From Sinorhizobium numidicum (lineage in GTDB: Bacteria > Pseudomonadota > Alphaproteobacteria > Rhizobiales > Rhizobiaceae), in assembly GCF_029892045.1 (NCBI RefSeq), contig NZ_CP120368.1, positions 680,001 through 744,000 on the forward strand: DNA of 64,000 bases, read 5' to 3'. The notes beneath the pieces were generated by a model, which was not told the DNA's origin, made no database searches, and saw only the letters and a list, made by a program, of their open reading frames with translations. Positions 53,721-63,056 of this stretch are shown piece by piece (position 1 is the first letter of the stretch; every line of letters starts with the position of its first letter). A program made the translations under genes and the position numbers.

Positions 53721-55031
53721 TCAGAACCGGTCGCGCAGGGCATACCAGCTGAGAGCGAGAAAAAGGAGTACCGAGCGGAATCGCATTCCCCCCGGAAAGG
53801 CCGGTATTTTCAGATCCCCAAGAAGATCAAGTTCGGTCTTGTTGCCGAGCGTCAGGTCGGCGAAAAGCTTGCCGCAATAGTTGGAGAGCATGACGCCATG
53901 GCCGGAATAACCGCCAATTGTGGTAACGCCCGGAATAACCTCGCGGTAAAACGGCTGTCGGGGCATGGTAATGCCGACCGAGCCGCCCCAGGCATGCGTG
54001 ATCTCGATATTGGCGAGCGCCGGATAGATTTCGCTGATCTGGCGGCGGATGTGACTGGAGATGTCGCGGGGGTTGTCGGCCGTATAGGCCTCGCGACCGC
54101 CGAAAAGCAGCCGTCCGTCCTTCGACTTGCGGAAATACCGCACCACGAAACGCGAATCATCGACCGACTCGCCGCCGGGAAGAACTTCCGGATGATCGGA
54201 TAGAGCCGTTGTCGCACCGATGAAGGAACGGATCGGCATGACATGGCTGGCGGTTACCGGCTCGAGATTGCCGATGTAGGCATTGCAGGCGATCAGCGCG
54301 CGATCCGCCGTGATGGTTCCGTGGGTCGTCTCTATGACGATCGCGCCACCCTGCTTTTCTATCTTCAACGCCTTGGTCTGCTCAAAGAGCTTGGCGCCTG
54401 CGAGCGCTGCCTGTTTTGCCAGGCCGACGAGCAGCTTCATCGGGTGGATATGGCCGGTGCCCGTGTCTCTTATGCCGAAATGATAGTGGCTCGACCCGAG
54501 CCGGCTCACGGTCTCCTCGCGGTCCATGAAGGTAAGATGCGGATAGCCGAACCGCTCGGCCATTGCGTCGACGTGATTACGGTAGTCTTTTTCGAGGCTC
54601 TTCTTATGGCTGACGGAGAGTTGACCGGGCACGAACTCGATGTCGATACCGTGTGTTTCTGCGAAATCCAGCACATAGCGCTTGGCATTTTCCGCCATGC
54701 CGAAAAGCAGTTGCGCGCGCTCATGGCCGAGCGCCTCTTCCGCCTCGTCGGCCCAAGCGCGCTGGCCTGTTCCGAATTGACCGCCGTTTCTCCCCGACGC
54801 GCCATCGCCGAAACGGCAGGCGTCGATCAGCGTGACGTCGGTGCCGGCCCGCGCGAGATTGTATGCCGCCTGCAGGCCGGTATAGCCGCCGCCGATGATT
54901 GCGACATCGGCCTTGCGCGAGCCCGGCATTGTCGGATAGGGCGGTCGCTCCGGAACTGTCGCCTCATACAAGGAGGTTCCAGGAGAGATAGGGCTTTGCC
55001 AGATCATGGGGACGTCTCGCGGATCAGACAT
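53721..55031 (-). CDS. FAD-dependent amine/amino-acid oxidoreductase (PuuB/OrdL-type)
   Basis: The 436-residue DAO-fold flavoprotein has the FAD-binding motif VAIIGGGYTGLQAAYNLARAGTDVTLIDA near residue 42 and the C-terminal GYSGHGVMLSNYCGKLFADL motif. The N-terminal SLYEATVPERPPYP and the motif GDGASGRNGGQFGTGQR are typical of gamma-glutamylputrescine oxidases. Its start overlaps the neighbouring glutamine-synthetase-like gene by eight bases. That pairing supports a role in gamma-glutamylated polyamine breakdown, though the substrate is not proven. Confidence 0.85.
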   Translation of the reverse strand: MSDPRDVPMIWQSPISPGTSLYEATVPERPPYPTMPGSRKADVAIIGGGYTGLQAAYNLARAGTDVTLIDACRFGDGASGRNGGQFGTGQRAWADEAEEALGHERAQLLFGMAENAKRYVLDFAETHGIDIEFVPGQLSVSHKKSLEKDYRNHVDAMAERFGYPHLTFMDREETVSRLGSSHYHFGIRDTGTGHIHPMKLLVGLAKQAALAGAKLFEQTKALKIEKQGGAIVIETTHGTITADRALIACNAYIGNLEPVTASHVMPIRSFIGATTALSDHPEVLPGGESVDDSRFVVRYFRKSKDGRLLFGGREAYTADNPRDISSHIRRQISEIYPALANIEITHAWGGSVGITMPRQPFYREVIPGVTTIGGYSGHGVMLSNYCGKLFADLTLGNKTELDLLGDLKIPAFPGGMRFRSVLLFLALSWYALRDRF

Positions 55032-56460
55032 TCAGAAGCAGGAATTCGCGTTCCCAAGGGCTGATGACCTGCATGAAGGTTTCGAATTCCCCGCGCTTCA
55101 CGCCGGCATATATGGCGATGAACTCGGCGCTGAACACGTCGGCGAGCGATGGCTCCGATTCGAGCAGCGAAACGGCCTCGAGCAGTCCGCGCGGCAGATC
55201 GATTTCGCCTTCGTTGGCGGTATCGTCGCTGGGCGGGCTCGGATGCAGGCCCTCGATGATGCCGAGATAGCCGCAGCCGAGCGAGGCGGCGAGCGCCAGA
55301 TAGGGGTTGGCGTCGGAGCTCGGCAGGCGGTTCTCGATGCGTCTGGCGGCCGGATCGGAAACGGGAATTCGGAAGGCCGTGGTCCGGTTGTCGTAACCCC
55401 AGGCGGTGTTCACGGGCGCGGACATGTCGGGGGTCAGCCGCCGATACGAATTCACGTAGGGCGCCATCATCGACAATGTTTTCGGCACGTAATGCTGCAT
55501 GCCGCCGATGAACGAGAAGAACTCCTTGGAAGGCGCGCCGTCCGCATTGGAGAAGAGATTGCGGCCGGTATTCATCTCGATCACCGACTGGTGGATGTGC
55601 ATCGCGGAGCCCGGCTGTCCCTGCATCGGCTTTGCCATGAAGGTGGCATAGATGCCGTGCTTCAGCGCTGCTTCGCGGATCGTGCGCTTGAACAGGAAGA
55701 CCTGATCGGCCAGCTCGATCGGATCGCCGTGCCGCAGATTGATTTCGAGCTGGGCCGGTCCCTCTTCGTGGATCAGCGTGTCGATCTCCAGACCCTGCTT
55801 CTCGGAGAAATGATAAATGTCGTCGATCAGCTCGTCGAATTCGTTGATGCCTGCAATCGAATAGCCCTGGCCGCCAAGGATCGAGCGGCCGGAGCGGCCC
55901 TTCGGCGGGCGCAGCGGATAATCCGGATCGTCATTCTGCGCGACGAGGTAAAATTCGATCTCCGGCGCTACGACCGGTTTCCAGCCTTTCTGGCGGTAGA
56001 GATTGACGACGCGCTTCAGAACGTTGCGGGGCGTGTAGCTGATCTGCTCGCCCTGCGAGCCGGCGATATCGCAGATCACCTGCGCCGTCGGGTCGGTTTC
56101 CCACGGAACGATGGAAAGGGTGGAAAGATCCGGCACCAGCTTGATGTCGCTGTCGCGCGAATCGTAGCGGAACTGACCGGTTTCCTCGGGATATTCGCCG
56201 GAAATGGTGTGGCGGTAGATCGCTGACGGCAGAGCGAGCGAGGTGTTCGAGGTGAACTTTGAGGTCGGCATCATCTTGCCGCGCGGCACGCCGGCAAGGT
56301 CGGGAGTGATGCACTCGATGTCTTCGATGCCGCGGATCTTGAGCCAGTCGACCGCCTCCTTCCAGGTCTTCACGCCTCGGGCAGAATGGAGCGCGACGGG
56401 TATTTTCGAACTTTTGCTGATCCTTGTTGTCTGTTGGGCAACACTTCTCTTGGATGGCAT
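55024..56460 (-). CDS. Glutamine synthetase-family ligase (PuuA-type candidate)
   Basis: The 478-residue GS-fold protein has the N-terminal beta-grasp (VKTWKEAVDWLKIRGIEDIECITPDLAGVPRGKMM) and the ATP-grasp-like active site. Visible elements are EEGPAQLEINLRHGDPIELADQVFLFKRTI, MHIHQSVIEMNTGRN, and NSYRRLTPDMSAPVNTAWGYDNRTTAFRIP. The lack of typical GlnA adenylylation context and the coupled oxidase suggest gamma-glutamylpolyamine synthetase activity. It is first in the leftward pair; a RIME repeat lies just upstream. Confidence 0.85.
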   Translation of the reverse strand: MPSKRSVAQQTTRISKSSKIPVALHSARGVKTWKEAVDWLKIRGIEDIECITPDLAGVPRGKMMPTSKFTSNTSLALPSAIYRHTISGEYPEETGQFRYDSRDSDIKLVPDLSTLSIVPWETDPTAQVICDIAGSQGEQISYTPRNVLKRVVNLYRQKGWKPVVAPEIEFYLVAQNDDPDYPLRPPKGRSGRSILGGQGYSIAGINEFDELIDDIYHFSEKQGLEIDTLIHEEGPAQLEINLRHGDPIELADQVFLFKRTIREAALKHGIYATFMAKPMQGQPGSAMHIHQSVIEMNTGRNLFSNADGAPSKEFFSFIGGMQHYVPKTLSMMAPYVNSYRRLTPDMSAPVNTAWGYDNRTTAFRIPVSDPAARRIENRLPSSDANPYLALAASLGCGYLGIIEGLHPSPPSDDTANEGEIDLPRGLLEAVSLLESEPSLADVFSAEFIAIYAGVKRGEFETFMQVISPWEREFLLLNV

Positions 56461-56517
56461 AAATCACCGGATTTCGCTTCGGATAGCGCATCATAGCCGC
56501 AGATTGGTAATTGGCTA

Positions 56518-56621
56518 CTGCATGTTTCCTTAAATCGTAGCCGATTTAAGGATGAAAACATGCGGCAATTCAAAGTGCTGCAGCGACCTTTGTGCGCCTG
56601 AGAAGACGCACGACGCTGTAG
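56518..56621 (+). repeat. RIME-type repeat upstream of the GS-like gene
   Basis: A full double palindrome. CTGCATGTTT...AAACATGCGG surrounds CCTTAAATCGTAGCCGATTTAAGG; then CTGCAGCGACCTTTGTGCGCCTGAGAAGACGCACGACGCTGTAG. Nearly identical to the copy at 61148. It lies between two divergent genes. Confidence 0.9.
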
Positions 56622-56688
56622 AGCGGTTGACGATTGACTCTTGCGTTCGTCATCGGGAAGGAAAGCGGAAACGTGAAGAGGGCACTGC

Positions 56689-57873
56689 GTGGCAGAGAAA
56701 CAGGACGTGGTAATCATCGGCGCGGGCGCCGCCGGCATGATGTGCGCCATCGAGGCGGGTAAGCGCGGGCGCCGCGTGCTGGTGCTCGACCACGCCAAGA
56801 CGCCTGGGGAAAAGATCCGTATTTCCGGCGGCGGCCGCTGCAATTTCACCAACATCCATGCGGGCCCGAGGAACTTCCTCTCCGACAATCCGCACTTCTG
56901 CAAATCGGCGCTCGCCCGCTACCGGCCGCAGGATTTCCTTGCGCTTGTCGAGCGGCATGGCATCGCCTGGCACGAGAAGACGCTGGGGCAGCTTTTCTGC
57001 GATCACTCGGCCAAGGATATCATCCGGATGCTGCTCGCCGAGATGGAGAAGGCAGGTGCGGAACTGCGGCTGGAGACGGCGATCTCGGCCGTCGAAAGCG
57101 CAGAATCGAGCTTCCGCCTGGCGACGAATTCCGGAACGATCGAGGCCACGTCGCTGGTCGTTGCTAGCGGTGGCAAATCGATCCCGAAAATGGGAGCGAC
57201 GGGTCTTGCCTATAAGATCGCGGAGCAGTTCGGTCTGCCGGTCGTGGAGACGCGGCCGGCATTGGTTCCCCTGACCCTCGACCAGGCCCAACTCGAAAAG
57301 CTCGCCGCCCTTGCCGGCGTCGCCGCCGATGCCGAGGCCCGTTTCGGCAAGGCTGCCTTTCGCGAAGCGGTGTTGCTCACTCATCGGGGGCTGAGCGGGC
57401 CGGCAATCCTGCAGATTTCCTCCTATTGGCGCGAAGGCGCCGAGATCGTGCTGCGGCTGATGCCGGATATCGATATCGCGTCCATTCTCAGGGGAATGCG
57501 CCGGACGAACGGGCGTCACGCGGTGCAGACCGCGCTGGCCGACATCCTGCCGCGACGGCTGGCACAGTTTTTTGCCGAGGAAGCAAAGCTGACGGGGCGG
57601 TTGTTGGCCGATCTCTCGGACAAGGCCATCGATGCGCTCTCGACCTCCATTCAGGCCTGGACGCTCAAGCCAGCCGGCTCGGAGGGCTACCGAACCGCCG
57701 AAGTGACGCTCGGTGGGGTCGACACGCGCGCACTCGATTCGAGAACAATGCAGGCACGGAGCATTCCGGGCCTCTATTTCATCGGCGAATGCGTGGACGT
57801 TACAGGCTGGCTCGGCGGCTATAATTTCCAATGGGCCTGGGCCTCCGGTTTTGCCGCCGGTCAAGACGTGTAA
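56689..57873 (+). CDS. BaiN/HI0933-family FAD-dependent oxidoreductase
   Basis: The 394-residue flavoprotein has the dinucleotide motif VVIIGAGAAGMMCAIEAGKRGRRVLVLD at residues about 6-33, the family hallmark ISGGGRCNFTN, and the C-terminal GLYFIGECVDVTGWLGGYNFQWAWASGFAAG. The family is widespread, and its reaction is mostly unknown outside bile-acid bacteria. The start is GTG with a GAGGG site. It is monocistronic and a hairpin follows. Confidence 0.9.
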   Translation: MAEKQDVVIIGAGAAGMMCAIEAGKRGRRVLVLDHAKTPGEKIRISGGGRCNFTNIHAGPRNFLSDNPHFCKSALARYRPQDFLALVERHGIAWHEKTLGQLFCDHSAKDIIRMLLAEMEKAGAELRLETAISAVESAESSFRLATNSGTIEATSLVVASGGKSIPKMGATGLAYKIAEQFGLPVVETRPALVPLTLDQAQLEKLAALAGVAADAEARFGKAAFREAVLLTHRGLSGPAILQISSYWREGAEIVLRLMPDIDIASILRGMRRTNGRHAVQTALADILPRRLAQFFAEEAKLTGRLLADLSDKAIDALSTSIQAWTLKPAGSEGYRTAEVTLGGVDTRALDSRTMQARSIPGLYFIGECVDVTGWLGGYNFQWAWASGFAAGQDV

Positions 57874-57901
57874 CCATCCGCCAAAAATGGTGATTTGCAC
57901 C

Positions 57902-57930
57902 TTCAGCCATTGTTAAGGGAAATGGCTGAA
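57902..57930. terminator. Hairpin after the BaiN-type gene
   Basis: TTCAGCCATT/AATGGCTGAA, a perfect 10-bp stem with a 9-base loop, 29 bases after the stop. There is no T run. It may act as a 3' end stabiliser or a factor-dependent terminator. Confidence 0.5.
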
Positions 57931-58088
57931 CCTGCTTTCATGGCTGCAAGGCCGGCCGAACGGTCCACGAATGGAGACCACACTGTTTCCATTTCATGGA
58001 CTTACCCTGGCGGCAGGATGGTTGCACCATGATGCGCATGGGCAAGGCGGCATCGGCCTTGCCGGCCAATGACAAGGACAGGAATGCC

Positions 58089-58229
58089 ATGACCCAGCAA
58101 CGCCGCCGTCCCCGCGCTATCGCCATCAGCCGCACCGGTGGAAGCCGTTCGCAGAATGAGCTGATCGCATTTGCTGCCGTTCTCGCCCTTTTTACTGTCC
58201 TGGCCTACGCGATATTTCCCTCTTTCTGA
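58089..58229 (+). CDS. Small single-pass membrane protein of unknown function
   Basis: The 46-residue product from ATG 58089 has an N-terminal basic segment (QQRRRPRAIAISR) and one hydrophobic helix (about 24-43, LIAFAAVLALFTVLAYAIF). An upstream in-frame ATG at 57996 would give 77 residues, but the AGGA before 58089 is a better site. I recognise no family. It sits alone between the BaiN-type gene and the chemoreceptor. Confidence 0.55.
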   Translation: MTQQRRRPRAIAISRTGGSRSQNELIAFAAVLALFTVLAYAIFPSF

Positions 58230-58561
58230 GAGGCGAGGCAGGCGCTTCCCGCGTCTGAAAGGATTCGCGGCGCTGTGGGGCGGCTTTCAGTAACCGACCG
58301 CGCTTATACAAATCTTAATCGTTCAAAATGAATATGAGCAACAAGTGAGTCCGTCAGGGCGTCGCTGCCCGTGAGGTGGCGCGGTCCCGCAATGATTGCC
58401 GACGGACTGGCGGCGTGCTCCGCATGACTTTCCAAAAACATCAGCCTGTTTGCGCACCGGGTGCGCCCGCGCGTTCGCCTCGAATTTCGGCCTTCGAGAC
58501 GATTGGACGCTTCGAGCCACCGGGGGAGGCGAAATGCTAGCTGGGAGCCAAGGTGTTTTCC
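58230..58561 (+). other. Intergenic region before the chemoreceptor gene
   Basis: No convincing gene in 332 bases. At 58251-58277 there is a decayed right half of a RIME repeat (GCGTCTGAAA...CGCGGCGCTGTGG). An AT-rich stretch around 58300-58345 is the only plausible promoter area. Neither the 23-base flagellar operon box nor the flagellin element is present. Confidence 0.5.
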
Positions 58562-61087
58562 ATGTTCATTGATCGGATTCTTGCCCGGTTCAAGATTCAG
58601 ACGAAGGTGCTGTTCTTCATCCTGCCGTTCGTCGTCAGCATTTCGGCTGTCGGCATTACCGGCCTCTATGCCTCGGGTTTGCTTCAGGGCCGCATGGAGA
58701 TTTCCAACAGCGTTCTGCAGACGCTGAGCGGCTTCAAGGATGTTTATGCCGGAATGAACAACTTCCTGCACAAGACCACCGAAGAAAGCCGGCAGGCAGT
58801 TCAGGCCACGATTGGCGCGCAGAAGGACATTCTGGCGCAGACGGCCGCGCAGGTCGCCGGGCAGAACGGGGAAAACGAACTGGGTGCCGCGATTTCCGCG
58901 ACGACCGATATCGAAGCGCGCATCGACGAGCTTTGGACGCTTCATGTCGGTGAGCAGCAACTGCGCGGCGCGACGAAGGCCAATCTGGAGCGCCTGGTCG
59001 CCGAACAGGTGAAGATCAATGACGAGGCGAACCGACTGCAATACGCCGTGCGCAAGGATGAGAATGCTGCGAAGACGATGCTGCGAAACGCCGAGAAGCT
59101 CATGCGCGCGAGCCGTTTCTACACAGAATTCGCGACCGAGGTCAGCAAAGTCACGACGATCGAGGAGAAGCTAAAGGTCGCAAAAGACCGCTTTCCAATG
59201 GTCGGCCGCACGCAGCGCGACATTTTCGTGCTGCTGCCGAAGGGCGAAAAATCTCTCGCAGATACCGTCAATTCGTCTGCAAGCGCGATCGGCTCACTTG
59301 TTAACAAGCCGGCCGGCCCGGAAACCCTCGCCGGTCTTGCGAAGTATGTCGATCGCTTCCGCACGGCGAGCTTCCGCCTGGAGGCGGCTTCCGTCGGCAA
59401 GATGCGCGAAGCGACGCAAATCTTCAGCGAACTCGACGGCAAGATAGCGAGTACCGAATCCGTCCTGACCGCGACACGCAGGCTCTCGGCATCGATTACC
59501 GATATCCAGATCGCCGCCGCCGCGTTTCTCGGCAGCACGACCGAGGAAAACCGCCAGAAGCTTCTGGACAAATTTCTCGCCGTTCAGGCCAACTTGACGA
59601 CCTTGCGCGGGGTCGCCAAGGGCATGAGCTTCTTCGATGTCACAGCCGATACGCTTCTGCCGATCGTCAACGTGATGAAGAAGGATGGCGTCGCCCTGGT
59701 CGAGATCACGCAGAAGCGGACCGCCGAATTCAATGCTGCTGGCGCGTCGATCAACGCGATCTGGGGCGATCTCACCGTGTTTGCCGAGCAGCAGAAGGTT
59801 GCCGCAGGCACGGAGAGGGAGGAAGCCAATCAGATTTCAGTAGCCGCGACGATCGCCGGCGTCGTGATCGCTCTTCTCGCCGGCATCGCGCTGACGCTCA
59901 CGCTTAAGAAACCGATCGGCCAGATCACCGCCGCCATGCGCCGGCTCGCCGACGGCATGCTCGATACCTCGATCGACGGCGATGCGCGACGCGACGAGAT
60001 CGGCGACATGGCGCGCGCGCTTGGCGTCTTCAAGGAAAATGCCCTTTCGAAAGTACGCATCGAGGCCGAAAGCGAGGAACAGCGCGCCCGCTCCGAGGCC
60101 GAGCGCAGCCGCAACGATACGGAAAAGCGTGAACTCGACCGGCAGATCGATCTGGCCGTCAGCGAGCTTGCGGCGGGCCTCGGACGGTTGGCACAGGGCG
60201 ATCTGTCGCGGCAGATCGCGGTTCCGTTCCATGGCCGGCTCGAGCAGTTACGGATGGATTTCAACGGGTCGCTTATCCGTCTTCAGGACACGCTGGCGCA
60301 GATCCGCGCGAACGCCCAGGCGATCCAGCAAAGCGGAGCGGACATGCATCATTCCGCCGACGCGTTGTCCAAGCGCACGGAAGCGCAGGCTGCATCGCTC
60401 GAGGAGACGGCGGCCGCGGTTGACCAGATCACCGTAACGGTGCGCTCGTCAGCCGAACGTGCGCATGAGGCGAACCACGCCGTGTCGCAGACCAAGAAGA
60501 GCGCCGACAGCTCGGCGACAGTCGTCACCAACGCGATTGCCGCGATGGGGCGTATCGAAGGGGCCTCGCGGCAGATCGAGCAGATCATCGAGGTGATCGA
60601 CGATATCGCCTTCCAGACCAACCTGCTCGCCCTGAATGCCGGTATCGAAGCCGCACGCGCCGGCGAGGCCGGAAAAGGCTTTGCCGTGGTCGCGCAGGAA
60701 GTCCGGGAACTGGCGCAACGCTCGGCCGAGGCGGCCCGGGAAATCAAGGGCCTCATCAACAAATCGACCGAAGAGGTCAATTCCGGCTCGTTGCTTGTCA
60801 AGGAGACAGGCGCGGTGCTCGCCTCGATCAGCGCCCAGATCGTCTCCGTCAGCCAGCATGTCGAGATGATCGCGACCGCAAGCCGCGACCAGGCGATGGC
60901 GCTGAACGAAGTCAACGGTTCCGTCAACCAGATGGACCAGATGACGCAGCAGAACGCCTCGATGGTGGAAGAGGCGACGGCCACCAGTCGGGCGCTGGCC
61001 AACCAGGCGGACACGTTGATGATGCTGGTCGAACAGTTTCGCCTGGAGCCGGAAACCGGAGCCGGCCAGGTTTATCGCGCGGCGTAG
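58562..61087 (+). CDS. Methyl-accepting chemotaxis protein with long helical periplasmic domain
   Basis: An 841-residue transmembrane chemoreceptor. TM1 is at about residues 13-32, followed by an unusually long periplasmic region (about 35-420) that is helical and shows no Cache motif. TM2 is near 428-447 ([20 protein letters not shown]), with two HAMP-like segments (about 448-500 and 540-590). The signalling tip has the strictly conserved [50 protein letters not shown] 58562 is preferred over GTG 58553 because AAGG is eight bases upstream. There is no C-terminal CheR-binding pentapeptide. The ligand is unknown. Confidence 0.93.
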   Translation: MFIDRILARFKIQTKVLFFILPFVVSISAVGITGLYASGLLQGRMEISNSVLQTLSGFKDVYAGMNNFLHKTTEESRQAVQATIGAQKDILAQTAAQVAGQNGENELGAAISATTDIEARIDELWTLHVGEQQLRGATKANLERLVAEQVKINDEANRLQYAVRKDENAAKTMLRNAEKLMRASRFYTEFATEVSKVTTIEEKLKVAKDRFPMVGRTQRDIFVLLPKGEKSLADTVNSSASAIGSLVNKPAGPETLAGLAKYVDRFRTASFRLEAASVGKMREATQIFSELDGKIASTESVLTATRRLSASITDIQIAAAAFLGSTTEENRQKLLDKFLAVQANLTTLRGVAKGMSFFDVTADTLLPIVNVMKKDGVALVEITQKRTAEFNAAGASINAIWGDLTVFAEQQKVAAGTEREEANQISVAATIAGVVIALLAGIALTLTLKKPIGQITAAMRRLADGMLDTSIDGDARRDEIGDMARALGVFKENALSKVRIEAESEEQRARSEAERSRNDTEKRELDRQIDLAVSELAAGLGRLAQGDLSRQIAVPFHGRLEQLRMDFNGSLIRLQDTLAQIRANAQAIQQSGADMHHSADALSKRTEAQAASLEETAAAVDQITVTVRSSAERAHEANHAVSQTKKSADSSATVVTNAIAAMGRIEGASRQIEQIIEVIDDIAFQTNLLALNAGIEAARAGEAGKGFAVVAQEVRELAQRSAEAAREIKGLINKSTEEVNSGSLLVKETGAVLASISAQIVSVSQHVEMIATASRDQAMALNEVNGSVNQMDQMTQQNASMVEEATATSRALANQADTLMMLVEQFRLEPETGAGQVYRAA

Positions 61088-61147
61088 CGGAACAACCGCA
61101 AGGCGGATGGATGCTGCTGCAAGCAAGATGGAGCGCCGCGCATCCCA

Positions 61148-61251
61148 CTGCATGTTTCCTTAAATCGGAGCCGATTTAAGGATAAAAACATGCAGCAATT
61201 CAAAGTGCTACAGCGACCTTTGTGCGTCTGAAAAGACGCACGGCGCTGTAG
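61148..61251 (+). repeat. RIME-type repeat downstream of the chemoreceptor gene
   Basis: A full, nearly consensus copy: CTGCATGTTTCCTTAAATCGG...AAACATGCAG, then CTACAGCGACCTTTGTGCGTCTGAAAAGACGCACGGCGCTGTAG. It lies between the ends of the chemoreceptor and the small leftward gene. Confidence 0.92.
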
Positions 61252-61264
61252 ATGCGCGGCGCAT

Positions 61265-61471
61265 TCATTTGATGCCACCTTCGCAGGAAGCGGTCCGAGT
61301 GCTTTCATAATCCCTGCACGTCTCCACCGGTCGCCGCTTGCGGATGACCGTGGACAGCAATCGTGTCGCGAGCCGCTCGGTCCGGCTTGGCGGGCGAGGT
61401 TCGAACGCCTCATCCCACGGGCGGTTCTTCGAAAGCAGGTCGAACATATAGGCCATTGCCATCATATCCAT
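61265..61471 (-). CDS. Small protein of unknown function, divergent from LysR gene
   Basis: A 68-residue product with a Met-rich N-terminus (MDMMAMAYMFDLLSKNRPWDEAF) and a very basic middle (RTERLATRLLSTVIRKRRPVE). There is no membrane segment. A strong AAGGAG site eight bases before the ATG supports translation. It is divergent from the LysR-type gene (87-base gap), so the latter may control it. I recognise no family. Confidence 0.6.
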   Translation of the reverse strand: MDMMAMAYMFDLLSKNRPWDEAFEPRPPSRTERLATRLLSTVIRKRRPVETCRDYESTRTASCEGGIK

Positions 61472-61558
61472 GGTGATGCTCCTTGTGTTTGGGCATCCCC
61501 TTTTTATGCATCTGAAACTGGTTTACATACAGTTGATTTCCCCATATGTTTTTCACTC

Positions 61559-62434
61559 ATGAAAAACGTTGACTGGGACGTATTCCGCTGTTTCATGACC
61601 GTGGCGCGCGGCGGCGGGCTGACCGGAGCAGCACAGATTATGGGGCTCAGCCCTGCCACCATCGGCCGGCGCATGCTGGAACTCGAGGAGCACACCGGGC
61701 GCGCACTCTTCATCCGCAGCCAGACCGGATACACGTTGACCGCGGACGGCCGGTTCCTCTTCGAGCAGTTGCAGGAGATGGAGGCGGCCGCCCGCAAGGT
61801 CGAGAGTTGGCAGAAGGAGGGCGAGGGGGCTACCGTCGTCCGCGTTGCGGCTGGCACGTGGGGTTCGTGGCTGATCGCCGAGAACTTTCCCGCGATCTGC
61901 ACGGAGCGCGACACATTCGGCATTTCGCTGTCGATCGGTGAGGCGCGGGCGAACCTGGCCTACCGCGAGAGCGACGTCGGTATCCGCGCCTTCGAACCGG
62001 AAGAGGCTTACCTCGCTTCGCGGCTGATCGGCGAAGTCGCCTATGCCGCCTATCGGCAGAAGAACACGTCCAGCGGAACGGAGCGCTGGGTAGCCGTTGC
62101 CGAAGAGGAAGCATTGTCGGCCTATCTGCGCTGGCCGCACGAGCATGCGTCTGGCCGCATCGTTGCGACCGTCAGCCGCCCCCGTTCGCTGCTTGATCTC
62201 GCGCGCGCCGGCGCCGGCAAGGCGGTGCTGCCCTGTTTCGTCGGCGATCTTGATCCGCAGCTCGAGCGGGCGGGCGACGAAATCGAGCCGCTCAGGCACC
62301 GGCAATGGATCGTCATGAACAATGAGGACCGCCACCGGCGGGACATCCGCACCGTCGTCGATCGCATGACGCGTCTGCTGCGCAGCCATGCGGATCTCTT
62401 TGCCGGCAAGCGGCCGCGGCGGAACTCTGCTTGA
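61559..62434 (+). CDS. LysR-type transcriptional regulator
   Basis: The 291-residue protein has an N-terminal winged HTH (MKNVDWDVFRCFMTVARGGGLTGAAQIMGLSPATIGRRMLELEEHTGRALFIRSQTGYTLTADG) and a LysR substrate-binding domain (about 90-280). It is divergent from the 68-residue gene and faces the small gene and aceA at the right end. Targets cannot be told; T-N11-A-type sites in the short divergent region are possible but not distinctive. Confidence 0.9.
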   Translation: MKNVDWDVFRCFMTVARGGGLTGAAQIMGLSPATIGRRMLELEEHTGRALFIRSQTGYTLTADGRFLFEQLQEMEAAARKVESWQKEGEGATVVRVAAGTWGSWLIAENFPAICTERDTFGISLSIGEARANLAYRESDVGIRAFEPEEAYLASRLIGEVAYAAYRQKNTSSGTERWVAVAEEEALSAYLRWPHEHASGRIVATVSRPRSLLDLARAGAGKAVLPCFVGDLDPQLERAGDEIEPLRHRQWIVMNNEDRHRRDIRTVVDRMTRLLRSHADLFAGKRPRRNSA

Positions 62435-62559
62435 TCCGATAAATACTTTTCGGCCGACGTTGCCGCCGGCCGATATGGCATGATCGCCGGTTAGGCCGTC
62501 AGTTCAGGCTCGGCCCACGCGGACGGCCTAGTGGGATGGAGCGAGCCTCCAGCCTCCTA

Positions 62560-62662
62560 CTGCATGATTCCTTAAAATCGGAGCCGATAAGGACAAAACC
62601 ATGCAGCAGTTCAAAGTGTTACGATGTCCTTTGCGCGTCTGAAAAGACGCACGGCGCTGTAA
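62560..62662 (+). repeat. RIME-type repeat downstream of the LysR gene
   Basis: CTGCATGATTCCTTAAAATCGGAGCCGATAAGGAC...CATGCAG, then GTTACGATGTCCTTTGCGCGTCTGAAAAGACGCACGGCGCTGTAA. The left core has lost three bases relative to the other copies. It occupies the convergent gap before the small gene at 62729. Confidence 0.88.
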
Positions 62663-62728
62663 CGCGCATTTCCTGCCAGCTTACGGAGCAGAGCAGGAGC
62701 GCGGCCGCAGCCGATGCGAGCGCAATCA

Positions 62729-62968
62729 TCACGTCCGTCCCTGGGTGACGATGACCGGGATCAAGAGATCGCCCCAGTTGCCGTCACCGCCGTGATGGCG
62801 CGCCGAGCGCACGAGCTCGACCGAGACGCCCGCGTCGACCGCCTTCATGACCGACTGATTGAGGCGATGCAGGTCGTTGGCGACCATACGGATGGCTGCC
62901 TGCTGTTCCGTTGTCATGGCCGATGACTGTTCCTCGGCCCGTTCCTTGACGCGTGTCTGTACTGTCAT
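62729..62968 (-). CDS. Small conserved-looking protein downstream of aceA
   Basis: A 79-residue product: a charged N-terminus (MTVQTRVKERAEEQSSAMTTEQQAAIRMVANDLHRLNQSVMKAVDAGVSVELVRSARHH) followed by GGDGNWGDLLIPVIVTQGRT. AGGGAG seven bases before the ATG supports expression. It follows aceA in the same direction (88-base gap), so it may be co-transcribed. I do not recognise the family and see no domain. Confidence 0.65.
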   Translation of the reverse strand: MTVQTRVKERAEEQSSAMTTEQQAAIRMVANDLHRLNQSVMKAVDAGVSVELVRSARHHGGDGNWGDLLIPVIVTQGRT

Positions 62969-63016
62969 TGGACTGCTCCCTTAAAGTTGTGTCGCTTCGG
63001 TTCGAGCTTCCCGCCA

Positions 63017-63047
63017 GGCGCGCGACGGGCAGGGATTGCCGCGCGCC
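63017..63047. terminator. GC-rich hairpin between aceA and the 79-residue gene
   Basis: GGCGCGCG/CGCGCGCC, a perfect 8-bp stem with a 15-base loop. The T-rich stretch lies on the side away from the aceA direction, so a simple intrinsic terminator for aceA is unlikely. It may partially terminate or stabilise the message. Confidence 0.4.
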
Positions 63048-63056
63048 CCTCTTTTT

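Noticed and set aside
55006..56226. A 406-residue open frame on the plus strand
   Set aside because: Antisense to the glutamine synthetase-like gene.
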